The notes under the pieces are model-generated. The model saw only the letters and a list, made by a program, of their open reading frames with translations, made no database searches and had not been told where the DNA came from. A DNA stretch of 52,178 nt from Fermentimonas sp. (lineage in GTDB: Bacteria > Bacteroidota > Bacteroidia > Bacteroidales > Dysgonomonadaceae). This document shows, piece by piece, positions 16,580 through 26,031 of the stretch. Numbering within the stretch: position 1 is the first letter of the stretch; every line of letters starts with the position of its first letter. The stretch lies in NCBI GenBank assembly GCA_028709385.1, contig JAQVXD010000016.1:1-52178 (forward strand), in the 5' to 3' direction. The translations under genes were made by a program, and so were the position numbers.

Positions 16580-18046
16580 TTATCTTTTCCAGAAACTGGG
16601 TACAAATAGTGACAGAACGGTAAATATCTCAAGACGACCTACCAGCATAAGAAATGACAGGAAGTATTTGGCAAATATTGTTGCAGACTCAAAGGTGCCG
16701 CTCGGACCGTATGATCCTAATCCAAAACCGTAATTGCTTATGGATGAAAGCGCAACGCTGATTGATTCGTCAAAGGTCATGCCTGTCAGACTTAACAAAA
16801 CTGCGCTCAGAAGTGTGACTGAAATATAAAGAAAAACAAATGCAATAACTTTAGAGATTGCATCATTTGAAATTACTTTATCATTTATTTTGACAAGATA
16901 GAGTGCATTTGGGTGTACTTGACGTTTGAAGACTAATAGTGAGTTTTTAAATAGAACTACAAGCCGAGAAATCTTCATTCCTCCTGAAGTTGATCCTTCG
17001 CACGCGCAGAATAATATCATGACCAAAAAAAGCAGCCAGTAAAATGGGCCCCATGCCAGAAAATCAACAGTTGCAAACCCCGTAGTGGTTATTGCTGCAA
17101 CAACCTGGAATAATACTGTCCGAAAGGTCTCTTCAATATCTGACATTTGACCTGTTGCAATTAAAGCTCCGGAAATGCCGATTGTGAAAAGTGCGATAAG
17201 TGATACATACCATCGAAACTCCTCGTTCTTGAAAATTGATGTGGAGAGTTTAGTGAAAAGTGCAGAGATAAGCAGAAAGTTGGAAGCTCCAAAGAACATT
17301 AGAAGAGTTATAACATATTCTGTATAAGGGGAATTGAAAGATGCAATGCTATACTGTTTTGTAGAAAAGCCTCCTGTAGATATAGCTGAAAATGTGTGGC
17401 AGGCAGCATCAAAAGCATCCATTGGTCCGGCCCATAAAAAAAGAAAGCCAACAAAAGTAAGACCAAGATATGTAAGTGCCATAGTTTTAGTGATTTCCTT
17501 GATTCTGGGACGAAAAATGTCCTCAGCTATACCTGTAGCTTCAGCATCATAAAAATGTCCGGATACTCCACCGAAAACGGGCATAAATGATAATACGAAA
17601 ATGATTATTCCGATTCCACCTATCCATTGAGTAAAACTTCGCCAGAAATGAAGTGACTTCGGAAATGCTTCAATATTGAAAAGAGTTGAACTTCCGGTTG
17701 TTGTAAAACCGCACATACTTTCGAAGAAGGCATTTGAGAACGAAGGTATAGCACCACTAAATAGGTAGGGGAATGTGCCGTATAATGTCAGCATCAACCA
17801 TACCATTGTAACAGTAATATAAACTTCACGTTTCGTTATATTGCCTGTTTGTTTTTTTCTTTTTCTTCCCAAAAAAATGAGAATAGCACCAGATAGTGAA
17901 GTTATGATAGAAGATAAATAGATGCTTTTTACTGCTGATTCATTGTAATATTCACCAACGAAAGCTGAGAATAGCATGAACACAGCTTCAATCAGCAATA
18001 CAATTCCAATACTGCTTAAAACAAACCGATAATTAAATCTTTGCAT
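16580..18046 (-). CDS. trkH: Trk potassium uptake membrane subunit TrkH
   Basis: A 488-residue potassium-conducting channel subunit of the SKT (TrkH/KtrB) family in the inner membrane. Four M1-P-M2 repeats are expected. Selectivity-filter-like glycine segments are visible: FESMCGFTTTGSS, FSAISTGGFSTK, TTTGFATVDF and ISNYGFGLGSYGPS. The WIGGIGIIIFVLSFMPVFGG stretch is also typical. It follows trkA with a 12-base gap, so gate and channel are co-expressed as TrkAH. The 3' end meets clpB across a terminator. Nothing in the sequence suggests loss of function. Confidence 0.95.
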   Translation of the reverse strand: MQRFNYRFVLSSIGIVLLIEAVFMLFSAFVGEYYNESAVKSIYLSSIITSLSGAILIFLGRKRKKQTGNITKREVYITVTMVWLMLTLYGTFPYLFSGAIPSFSNAFFESMCGFTTTGSSTLFNIEAFPKSLHFWRSFTQWIGGIGIIIFVLSFMPVFGGVSGHFYDAEATGIAEDIFRPRIKEITKTMALTYLGLTFVGFLFLWAGPMDAFDAACHTFSAISTGGFSTKQYSIASFNSPYTEYVITLLMFFGASNFLLISALFTKLSTSIFKNEEFRWYVSLIALFTIGISGALIATGQMSDIEETFRTVLFQVVAAITTTGFATVDFLAWGPFYWLLFLVMILFCACEGSTSGGMKISRLVVLFKNSLLVFKRQVHPNALYLVKINDKVISNDAISKVIAFVFLYISVTLLSAVLLSLTGMTFDESISVALSSISNYGFGLGSYGPSGTFESATIFAKYFLSFLMLVGRLEIFTVLSLFVPSFWKR

Positions 18047-18058
18047 TTTGCGCTACAA

Positions 18059-19396
18059 TTAATTAAACAGGTTCTCAATACTTTTAATCGATCTGTTCAG
18101 GAAGAAAACTACAACACGATCATTAGGTTCTATTAGTGTATTACCGTCAACAAGAATGGGTTCGCCATCTCTTATTAATGCACCAAAGGTGATATTCTGC
18201 GGCAACTTCAGGTCTTTTATTTGTTTCCTGGTAACTTTCGAATTTGGTTTAGCAATTACCTCACCCACGTTAGCATCTGCAAAGGTCAGGCTTTTTATAT
18301 TTGAAGCATCGGCTTTTAGCAGCAATTCATAAATTTTACCTGCTGCTATCAGTTTTTTATTAATGACAGTTCCAATATCAAGCTGTTCAGCCATAGATAT
18401 ATAGTCGATATTTTCAATCTCAGCTACTGTTTTTTTAACGCCGTACTGTTTGGCCATCATGCATCCGAGAATATTGGCTTCGGAATTTGCAGTGAGTGCC
18501 AGAAATGCGTCTGTATCGCTTATACCCTCACGAACAAGGAATTCGGCATTCCTGCCATCCTCCACAAAAACTGTAACATTAGACGGGCATTTTTCTACCA
18601 AAAATTCAGCCCGCTCTCTGTCCTGTTCAATAATTTTAATATCAATGTTTTGAGGAAGCTGCTGAATTGTGCGCATAGTTATGCGGCTGCCACCCATGAA
18701 CATTAATCTTTTTGTCTCGAAGGATTTCTTACCCAACAGTTCAGGAAGTATATCCACATGTTTTCTTAATGTGACAAAATACAGAATATCATTGTGAAGG
18801 ATTTGATCACTGCCCTGAGGTATAATAGTTTTGGTTCCTCGCTTAATTGCTACAAGGTGAAACTGTTTACTCTCCTGAACCAGTTCGTGGAGATATTTGT
18901 TGGCAAGTGGTGCATTTTGCCTTATTTTTGCACCAATCAAAATTACAGTTCCGTTACAAAGTTCCCACCAGAAACGTGTCCAGGGTGTTTTTATTGCCAT
19001 CGCAATTTCTCTGGCTGCAACCAGTTCAGGGTAGATCATTGAATGAATACCCAGTTTTTCAAAGAATTCCTGATTTTTAGGCAATAAATATTCATGATTA
19101 TCTATTCGTGCAAGAGTTTTTTTTGCCCCAAGGTTAGAGGCTAGCATACATGAATTGATGTTTTTGGACTCCTCAGGAGTAACACCTATAAAAAGATCAG
19201 CATTGGCAACACCAGCTGCTGCCAAGTCTTTAAGGGAGGTGCAGTTCCCCATGTAAGTAAGTATTTCTGAATTATCACGAATCAGTGTGAGACGCTCTTT
19301 GTCAGCATCCATAAGTGTTATATCGTGATTTTCCTGTTCAAGAAGTCTGGCAAGGTGAGTTCCTACTGCACCGGCTCCGGCTATTAAAATTTTCAT
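18059..19396 (-). CDS. trkA: Trk potassium uptake regulatory subunit TrkA
   Basis: A 445-residue cytosolic ring-forming protein that gates TrkH in response to NAD(H) or ATP/ADP. It has the duplicated RCK layout. The first Rossmann domain starts at residue 1 with ILIAGAGAVGTHLARLLE and the acidic LMDAD at the end of strand 2. A first RCK-C segment follows around 145-225. A second Rossmann domain starts near 230 (LMFMGGSRITMRTIQQLP, IIEQDRERAEFL), and a second RCK-C closes the protein. The second glycine motif is degenerate, as is common in TrkA. It lies 34 bases after the dxs stop, so dxs-trkA-trkH are probably one transcript, a gene order familiar in Bacteroidales. Confidence 0.94.
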   Translation of the reverse strand: MKILIAGAGAVGTHLARLLEQENHDITLMDADKERLTLIRDNSEILTYMGNCTSLKDLAAAGVANADLFIGVTPEESKNINSCMLASNLGAKKTLARIDNHEYLLPKNQEFFEKLGIHSMIYPELVAAREIAMAIKTPWTRFWWELCNGTVILIGAKIRQNAPLANKYLHELVQESKQFHLVAIKRGTKTIIPQGSDQILHNDILYFVTLRKHVDILPELLGKKSFETKRLMFMGGSRITMRTIQQLPQNIDIKIIEQDRERAEFLVEKCPSNVTVFVEDGRNAEFLVREGISDTDAFLALTANSEANILGCMMAKQYGVKKTVAEIENIDYISMAEQLDIGTVINKKLIAAGKIYELLLKADASNIKSLTFADANVGEVIAKPNSKVTRKQIKDLKLPQNITFGALIRDGEPILVDGNTLIEPNDRVVVFFLNRSIKSIENLFN

Positions 19397-19430
19397 CGAT
19401 AGTTGTAAGTTACTTCCAACGATTGTCTGG

Positions 19431-21380
19431 TCAGTTCACTGGTTTTAACGTGATTGCTGTTTCTTCTGAAGGAAGTTTAATTCCTGTCATATCAAAATAA
19501 ACTTTCAGGATTGTCTTTAAAATACTTTCAGGATTAATCTCTGCAATTTCCTGTAATTCATTTACAGATCCATGTGTAATAAACTTATCTTCAATACCTA
19601 TACGTTGCACTCGCACATCAGTATCGGAATATTGTTTTTCTGAAAGAAATTCAAGTACCGCACTTCCTAAACCACCTTTAATAACTCCTTCTTCTATAGT
19701 TATAATGTGTTTAAACTTTTTGGCAACTTTATCCAATAGCTCCTCATCGATAGGTTTCAAAAAAACCATATCGTAGTGTGCAATGCTTATTCCAAGCTTT
19801 TCTGCCTCTTAAATAGCTTTAGAAGCATTATTACCAATGGCACCTAATGAAAGTACTGCAATATCATTTCCCTTCTTCAACTCTCGCCCTTTACCAATTG
19901 GTAGTATTTTAGGTTCGTTATGCCAGTTTATTAGTTGACCTTGTCCTCTTGGATATCGGATTACAAATGGTTTGTCATTTCCATATGCTCCTGTAAACAT
20001 AAGATTTCTTAGTTCATGCTCGTTATAAGGTGCCGAAATAATAATATTTGGTATCGGACGCAAGTAGGCAAGATCAAATACACCATGATGGGTAGGACCA
20101 TCTGCGCCAACCAATCCAGCCCTGTCGAGACACATTATCACCTTTAGTTTCTGGAGTGCAACATCATGGATTACCTGATCATAAGCTCTTTGCATAAAAG
20201 ATGAATAGATGTTGCAAAATGGAATCAAGCCCTCTTTTGCCATTCCTGCAGAGAAAGTAACTGCATGCGCTTCAGCAATTCCAACATCGAATGATCTTTC
20301 AGGAAACTTTTCCATCATATAAGTCATAGAACAACCGGTAGGCATTGCAGGCGTAACCCCTACAATTTTTTGATCTTTCTCAGCCAATTCTACAAGAGTG
20401 TGTCCAAAAACATCCTGGTATAATGGTGGTTGATTCTTTATATCTTTAACAATTCTTTCTCCGGTTTTCACATTAAAAAGTCCGGGAGCATGCCATACAG
20501 TAGCGGATTTTTCAGCCGGCTCATATCCTTTACCTTTTATAGTTTTGATATGCAACAGTTTAGGTCCATGCATATCTTTGATATTTCTGAGAATTCTGAT
20601 TAATCCCGGAAGGTCATGACCATCAACTGGACCAAAATATCTCAAGTTAAAACCTTCGAATATATTTTGTTCTTTGGTTAGCAGGGATTTCATGCTGTTA
20701 TTAAAACGAAGCACTATGTTTTTCTCTTTCTCTGAAATTAGATTTCTTCTTTTAAAACCCTGATAAATCTTGTTACGGAAACGATTATACTTTGTTGAAG
20801 TAGTTAGCTTTACCAGATAATCCTGAATTCCTCCAACGTTATTATCAATAGACATATTATTGTCATTTAAGATAATAAGAAGATTATTTGGATGAGAACA
20901 AACATTATTAAGACCTTCGTAAGCTAATCCTCCTGTCATAGCACCATCACCAATAATTGCTACAATATTACGGTTTTCCTTACGTAAAGATGCGGAAACC
21001 GCCATTCCCAGTGCCGCTGAGATTGAAGTTGAAGCATGTCCTGCAATGAAAGTATCATATTCACTTTCTGAAGGATTTGTGAAACCGGATAAACCGCCCA
21101 ACTTTCGGTTAGTTGAAAACCGGTCACGTCGTCCGGTAAGTATTTTGTGACTATAGGCTTGATGTCCAACATCCCATACCAAGCGATCATATGGCGTGTT
21201 AAACAAATAATGAAGGGCTACAGTAAGTTCTACAGTACCTAAACTTGAACCAAAGTGTCCTGGATTATAAGAAAGTTGTTCAATAATAAACTCCCTTAAC
21301 TCACCGCAAACTGTTTCAAGTTGCTCTACATTAAGTTTTTTAAGGTCGTCGGGACTATCTATATGTTGCAAATATTTCAT
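19431..21380 (-). pseudogene. dxs: 1-deoxy-D-xylulose-5-phosphate synthase, interrupted by an in-frame TAA
   Basis: DXS condenses pyruvate and glyceraldehyde-3-phosphate using thiamine diphosphate, the first step of the MEP isoprenoid pathway, and is normally essential in Bacteroidetes. The frame spans 649 codons. Residues 1-523 hold the TPP site (GDGAMTGG 144-151, NDNNMSID 172-179), the histidine motifs [10 protein letters not shown] and [10 protein letters not shown], and the catalytic Glu370 in GIAEAHAV. Codon 524 (19809-19811) is TAA. Without any shift the same frame resumes with EAEKLGISIAHYDM and runs to the natural end, giving 125 more residues with the transketolase C-terminal domain. 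A GAA-to-TAA change would explain it. The stop falls inside that domain, so two free pieces are unlikely to work well. Other readings are sequencing error, readthrough, or a second dxs elsewhere. Confidence 0.9.
19809..19811 (-). other. Premature ochre codon in dxs
   Basis: TAA sits between codons for Ala-Ile and Glu-Ala, where other DXS proteins have a charged residue, often Glu. Both flanks stay in the same frame, so this is a substitution and not an indel. The first ATG after it is at 19769 and would give only a 112-residue piece. Confidence 0.9.
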
Positions 21381-21400
21381 TTGGATTAAATTCCTTATTT

Positions 21401-21436
21401 AAGGGTATCATAAATAATTACTAGTAATTAACCCTT
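21401..21436. repeat. Nested dyad in the recQ-dxs gap
   Basis: A perfect 16-base palindrome, TAATTACTAGTAATTA (21415-21430), sits inside outer arms AAGGGT (21401-21406) and ACCCTT (21431-21436). It ends 21 bases before the dxs ATG. As RNA it can fold as a six-pair stem with a CTAG loop under a second stem. There is no T-run, so it is not a simple terminator. It may be an operator or leader structure for the dxs operon. Confidence 0.35.
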
Positions 21437-21485
21437 CAAATACTATAACGACAGTTACTTGAAATAGTTTATTTCATTAACTTCT

Positions 21486-23687
21486 TTAATTAGCCAACTC
21501 AGAGAAGAACTTGATTCTGACCAGCCTTATTTCTGTCTCTTCATATTCAGGGAGCTCCTCCTGAGCTTTTTCCAGGTCATCCTTTTCTGTTTCCTTAAAG
21601 TAGGCGTAAATATCGTCAATAACATCCTGAGACATCACTTCATTCAGAAAATAATCGATATTGATTCTTGTTCCTGAATATACTATAGCTTCAACTTCAG
21701 ATAACATTTCGTTGAAGTCGATGCCCTTGGATTCTGCAAGGTCGTCGAGAGCCACTTTACGGTCGATAGCCTGAACTATAGATACCTTCAGTTTTGATTT
21801 GTTGGGTACGGTTTTTACACGAAGATCTTCAGGACGTGTGATATCATTTTCTTCAACATGTTTTTTAATAAGTTCTACGAATTCCTTACCGTAGCGCTTT
21901 GCTTTTCCTGACCCTACTCCCGGTATGTTTTGCAGCTCTTCAAGAGTAATAGGATAGGAGGTAGCCATTGCTTCGAGTGAAGATGGCTGAAATATAACAT
22001 AAGGAGGAACATTAAGCTTTTTGGATAATTTTTTTCTCAGATCTTTCATCATCGAAAATAATACCGGATCTGCGGCACCTCCGCTTACTCCACCTGATGC
22101 CATGATATCTGAATCATCACTTTCCATATCAGACATATCATCCTCATCCTCATCAGCTTTAGTGATTTTAAATGATACGGGATTCTTTAGGAAATCCTTA
22201 CCCTTTTTAGTGATTTTGAGAATTCCGTAATTCTCGATTTCCTTTTTGAGGTAGTTATCCAGTAATGCTTGTCGTATTACAACTTCCCATGTGCTCTCTT
22301 CTTCATCTTCACCTGAACCGTATTCTTCCAGTTGGTCGTGACCATAGGTTTCAATGTCAGATGATTCTTTTCCGACAAGGAAATCAACAAGATATTCGGT
22401 TTTTTGTTTTTCTTTAAGAGCAGTAATAGCTTCTAAAACAGTAATTAGTAATTCCTTTGCTTCCACTTTTATTTTAGGATTTAAACAATTATCACAATTC
22501 TCACAATTTGGTAAGTCATAATCTTCACCGAAATAGTGCAACAACATTCTTCTTCTACAAACTGATGTCTCTGCATAGGCAGCAGTTTCCAGCAGTAGTT
22601 GTTTTCCAATTTCTTGTTCTGATACCGGTTTACCCTGCATAAAACGTTCAAGTTTCTGTAGGTCTTTATCGGAATAAAAAGCGATACATTTGCCTTCACC
22701 GCCATCTCTTCCGGCGCGCCCAGTTTCTTGATAGTAACCCTCCAGGCTTTTTGGAATATTATAATGGATTACATAGCGTACATCCGGTTTATCTATGCCC
22801 ATGCCAAAGGCTATTGTAGCAACAATCACGTCAACTTTTTCCATCAGAAATGCATCCTGATTGTTGGTACGGGTAGCAGCATCCATACCTGCATGATATG
22901 GAAGTGCCATTATATCGTTAGCCTGCAGAATTTCTGCAAAATCATCCACTTTCTTTCTGCTCAGACAGTAAACAATTCCTGATTTTCTACCTTGAGAAAG
23001 TATATATTTTATGATTTCTTTATCTATTTGTTCTGTTTTTTTACGTATTTCATAATACAGATTGGGGCGATTAAAAGAAGATTTGAACACCTCTGCATCA
23101 ATCATTCCAAGAGTTTTCTGTATATCATGCTGAACTTTAGGTGTTGCAGTAGCAGTAAGTGCAATAATAGGTTTTGGACTTATCTCAGTAATAATAGGTC
23201 TTATTCTGCGGTATTCAGGACGGAAATCATGTCCCCACTCAGAAATACAGTGAGCTTCATCAACTGCGTAAAAAGATATCGGAACACTCCTTAGAAATTC
23301 AATATTATCTTGTTTTGTGAGAGACTCCGGAGCCACATAAAGCAATTTTGTTTTTCCTGACGTCACGTCCTTTTTTACATCTTCTATTTCAGCTTTTGTC
23401 AGAGAAGAGTTGAGAAAATGAGCTATACCATCCTTCTCGCTATAGCTGCGCATTGCATCAACCTGGTTTTTCATCAGAGCAATCAATGGTGAAATAATAA
23501 TGGCAGTGCCCTCCATTAATAGTGCAGGAAGTTGATAGCAGAGCGATTTTCCTCCACCTGTAGGCATAAGTACGAAAGTGTCTTTTCCGGATAAGATACT
23601 GTTTATTATGGCTTCCTGATTGCCTTTAAATGTATCGAATCCAAAATACTTTTTTAAACCATTATATATTATTTCTCTATTTTTCAT
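21486..23687 (-). CDS. recQ: ATP-dependent DNA helicase RecQ
   Basis: A 733-residue 3'-5' DNA helicase of superfamily 2, acting in recombination and replication repair. Domains in order: helicase core with Walker A PTGGGKS (42-48) and DEAHC (143-147), then the ETGRAGRDG motif VI region (321-329). The RQC zinc site has Cys377, Cys395, Cys398 and Cys401, followed by a winged helix. A very acidic linker (about 510-535, rich in Asp, Glu and Ser) leads to an HRDC domain (about 541-612, with IPGVGSGKAKRYG) and a C-terminal helical domain. The last part, around residues 635-690, resembles the helix-turn-helix extension of Bacteroidetes RecQ. It is longer than E. coli RecQ (about 610). Confidence 0.95.
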   Translation of the reverse strand: MKNREIIYNGLKKYFGFDTFKGNQEAIINSILSGKDTFVLMPTGGGKSLCYQLPALLMEGTAIIISPLIALMKNQVDAMRSYSEKDGIAHFLNSSLTKAEIEDVKKDVTSGKTKLLYVAPESLTKQDNIEFLRSVPISFYAVDEAHCISEWGHDFRPEYRRIRPIITEISPKPIIALTATATPKVQHDIQKTLGMIDAEVFKSSFNRPNLYYEIRKKTEQIDKEIIKYILSQGRKSGIVYCLSRKKVDDFAEILQANDIMALPYHAGMDAATRTNNQDAFLMEKVDVIVATIAFGMGIDKPDVRYVIHYNIPKSLEGYYQETGRAGRDGGEGKCIAFYSDKDLQKLERFMQGKPVSEQEIGKQLLLETAAYAETSVCRRRMLLHYFGEDYDLPNCENCDNCLNPKIKVEAKELLITVLEAITALKEKQKTEYLVDFLVGKESSDIETYGHDQLEEYGSGEDEEESTWEVVIRQALLDNYLKKEIENYGILKITKKGKDFLKNPVSFKITKADEDEDDMSDMESDDSDIMASGGVSGGAADPVLFSMMKDLRKKLSKKLNVPPYVIFQPSSLEAMATSYPITLEELQNIPGVGSGKAKRYGKEFVELIKKHVEENDITRPEDLRVKTVPNKSKLKVSIVQAIDRKVALDDLAESKGIDFNEMLSEVEAIVYSGTRINIDYFLNEVMSQDVIDDIYAYFKETEKDDLEKAQEELPEYEETEIRLVRIKFFSELAN

Positions 23688-23732
23688 TCATCCAACAATC
23701 CGGGAATAACACCTAAAATCAAAAGCACTTCA

Positions 23733-23740
23733 CAAATATA
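23733..23740 (-). promoter_or_regulatory. Candidate -7 box for recQ
   Basis: TATATTTG on the minus strand fits TAnnTTTG and predicts a leader of about 40 bases. No -33 TTTG was found at the usual spacing. Confidence 0.4.
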
Positions 23741-23870
23741 GAAAAGTATTACTTATATCCAATATTATTGTATTAAAGTAGTAATTTATTTATAAAGTGC
23801 TAATTGTAAATTCACTTCTAAGATAGTTTAAAAATTATATCGCTCCAAATAAAATCACTTATATCCATTA

Positions 23871-23900
23871 AAAAAACGCAGGATATACCATGCGTTTTTT
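23871..23900 (-). terminator. Terminator after clpX
   Basis: Perfect ten-base stem AAAAAACGCA / TGCGTTTTTT with a ten-base loop, 51 bases beyond the clpX stop. Arms of A6 and T6 mean it can work in both directions. It separates clpPX from recQ. Confidence 0.8.
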
Positions 23901-23951
23901 AACTTACTCCCGGATAATTTAAAAACGGGAATTATTTATAAAATAATTGCT

Positions 23952-25193
23952 TTAGGCTACTCTTAAATGGTGAATATCGGAGTTCTCCAACTGATCTACA
24001 GCGTACTTACGGGTTACATGCATTTTTTTCTTATCCCCTGAAGGCAATGAAAACATAGCATCAATCATTATTGCTTCAACAATAGATCGGAGTCCACGTG
24101 CACCTAACTTAAACTCAATAGCTTTATCAACAATATATTCATAGGCACTTTGATCGAATGTGAGAGCTACTCCATCCATGCTGAATAATTTCTGGTACTG
24201 CTTAATGATTGAGTTTTTAGGTTCAACTAAAATACGTAGCAATGCTTCTCTATCAAGTGGTTCCAGATATGTAAGTATTGGAAGACGACCAATAATTTCC
24301 GGGATAAGTCCAAAAGACTTTAAGTCAAGAGGAGTGATATATTTAAGCATATTATCCCTGTCGATAGCAGACGTTTCCTGACTGGCAGCATAACCAACAA
24401 CCCGAGTATTGAGTCGTTGTGCAATCTTCTTCTCTATTCCGTCAAAAGCTCCGCCGCAAATAAAAAGAATATTTTTAGTGTTAACAGCAATCATTCGCTG
24501 TTCAGGATGTTTGCGGCCACCTTGAGGAGGCACATTAACAACAGATCCCTCAAGAAGTTTGAGAAGTCCCTGCTGAACACCTTCACCACTTACATCTCTG
24601 GTTATGGACGGGTTATCGCTTTTACGTGCAATTTTATCAATCTCATCGATAAAGACAATTCCCCTTTCTGCTGCATTGACATCATAATCGGCAACCTGAA
24701 GCAGTCTTGTAAGGATACTTTCAATATCCTCACCAACATAGCCGGCTTCTGTAAGCACTGTAGCGTCCACAATTGTAAACGGAACCTGCAACAACTTGGC
24801 AATTGTTCTTGCCAAAAGCGTTTTACCGGTACCGGTTGCTCCAACCATAATGATGTTAGATTTCTCTATTTCTACATCATCCTTGGCATTTTTCTGTAAA
24901 ATACGTTTGTAGTGATTGTAAACAGCAACAGACAAAAATTTCTTAGCGTTTTCCTGCTTTATAACATACTGATCTAAAAAATCTTTTATTTGTGCAGGCT
25001 TTGGTAATGACGAAAGTGTAATACCTAAATCAGATTTTCCACTGCTTTTGAAAGTGTCACTTACAATCTCATGTGCCTGTTCGGTACACATATCACATAT
25101 ATACCCCGTCATGCCTGAGATCAGTAGGTTTACCTCCTGTTCACTTCTTCCACAGAAACTGCAGTGGTTGCTGCTATTCGCTTTTTTAGCCAT
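23952..25193 (-). CDS. clpX: ClpXP protease ATPase subunit ClpX
   Basis: A 413-residue AAA+ unfoldase that feeds proteins to ClpP. The N-terminal zinc-binding domain is complete (Cys11, Cys14, Cys33 and Cys36; CSFCG and CDMC). Walker A is GATGTGKT (118-125), the pore loop GYVGED follows near 151, and the [10 protein letters not shown] Walker B and LLEGS blocks are present. The IGF-type ClpP-contact loop is expected around residue 265. I see only [12 protein letters not shown], the region next to the sensor, and the exact tripeptide is not obvious. It starts 20 bases after clpP and is followed by a strong terminator. Confidence 0.96.
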   Translation of the reverse strand: MAKKANSSNHCSFCGRSEQEVNLLISGMTGYICDMCTEQAHEIVSDTFKSSGKSDLGITLSSLPKPAQIKDFLDQYVIKQENAKKFLSVAVYNHYKRILQKNAKDDVEIEKSNIIMVGATGTGKTLLARTIAKLLQVPFTIVDATVLTEAGYVGEDIESILTRLLQVADYDVNAAERGIVFIDEIDKIARKSDNPSITRDVSGEGVQQGLLKLLEGSVVNVPPQGGRKHPEQRMIAVNTKNILFICGGAFDGIEKKIAQRLNTRVVGYAASQETSAIDRDNMLKYITPLDLKSFGLIPEIIGRLPILTYLEPLDREALLRILVEPKNSIIKQYQKLFSMDGVALTFDQSAYEYIVDKAIEFKLGARGLRSIVEAIMIDAMFSLPSGDKKKMHVTRKYAVDQLENSDIHHLRVA

Positions 25194-25213
25194 ACAATAT
25201 TTATTTCCTGGAT

Positions 25214-25894
25214 TTATTTCCTGACTAATACATCGTCAACCATTCCATATTCCTTAGCTTCAGAAGCCGTCATCCAGAAGTCACGATCAGAGTCACGGTT
25301 TACTTCTTCGATTGGTTTTCCGGAATGCTTTGATATGATAGTATAAAGCTCTTGTTTGATTTTCGCTATTTCACGAGCAGTTATTTCTATATCTGATGCC
25401 TGGCCCTGAACTCCTCCCATAGGTTGATGAATCATTACTCTTGAATGAGTAAGTGCGAATCTCTTTTTTTCAGTACCTGCTACCAACAGAACAGCTGCCA
25501 TAGACGCAGCGATACCGGTACAGATAGTTGATACATCACTAGAGATAAACTGCATTGTGTCATAGATTCCCAATCCTGCATAAACAGATCCACCCGGAGA
25601 ATTAATATAAATAGAAATATCCTTACCCGGGTCAGAAGAATCAAGATACAGGAGCTGAGCCTGCATTACGTTGGCAGTATAATCATCAATGGTTGTCCCC
25701 AGAAAGATGATCCTGTCCATCATTAAGCGCGAAAAAACATCCATTTGGGCAACGTTTAACTGACGCTCTTCAATGATAGTAGGTGATATATAACCTCCCT
25801 GACTGGTGATATTCATGTAGCTATCCAGTCTGGATCCACTCATTCCAAGGTGCTTTACTGCGTATTTTCTAAAATCGTTTTGCATAATTTTCAT
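25214..25894 (-). CDS. clpP: ATP-dependent Clp protease proteolytic subunit
   Basis: A 226-residue self-assembling serine protease, tetradecameric in known homologues. The catalytic triad is visible: Ser131 in [11 protein letters not shown], His156 in MIHQPMGG and Asp205 in DSDRDFWM. The INSPGGSV oxyanion loop is at 98-105. The first 20 or so residues include a short propeptide-like stretch, and an alternative start at Met4 is possible. It is co-transcribed with clpX. A TAnnTTTG box at 25955-25962 and a short hairpin in the leader suggest its own promoter in addition to readthrough from tig, which lies 137 bases upstream. Confidence 0.96.
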   Translation of the reverse strand: MKIMQNDFRKYAVKHLGMSGSRLDSYMNITSQGGYISPTIIEERQLNVAQMDVFSRLMMDRIIFLGTTIDDYTANVMQAQLLYLDSSDPGKDISIYINSPGGSVYAGLGIYDTMQFISSDVSTICTGIAASMAAVLLVAGTEKKRFALTHSRVMIHQPMGGVQGQASDIEITAREIAKIKQELYTIISKHSGKPIEEVNRDSDRDFWMTASEAKEYGMVDDVLVRK

Positions 25895-25901
25895 TTTCGT
25901 T

Positions 25902-25926
25902 GTTCAACATAATTTATCAGTTGAAC
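25902..25926. repeat. Hairpin in the clpP leader
   Basis: Arms GTTCAAC (25902-25908) and GTTGAAC (25920-25926) flank an 11-base AT-rich loop, 8-32 bases before the clpP ATG and downstream of the predicted start site. It could control translation or be a protein-binding dyad. Confidence 0.3.
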
Positions 25927-25954
25927 TGTTGCAAATAAGGTGCCAGAAATCAAA

Positions 25955-25962
25955 CAAATATA
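25955..25962 (-). promoter_or_regulatory. Candidate -7 box for clpP-clpX
   Basis: TATATTTG on the minus strand fits TAnnTTTG. The predicted leader is about 55 bases and includes the GTTCAAC/GTTGAAC hairpin. Confidence 0.4.
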
Positions 25963-26031
25963 AACCTAATAATTGAAATAATAAACAATTACCTGTAAAA
26001 AACAGTAATTATTCTGTTCATATTGGCCTTT

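Noticed and set aside
19431-19808. A separate short gene encoding a transketolase C-terminal domain
   Set aside because: It is in the same frame as the upstream dxs part, with a single TAA between, and completes a normal-length DXS. It is the 3' part of one interrupted gene.
24417-24899. A 160-residue plus-strand reading frame opposite clpX
   Set aside because: It lies entirely antisense to a strongly conserved gene, has no family resemblance and no promoter, and its cysteine-rich composition is typical of a shadow frame.
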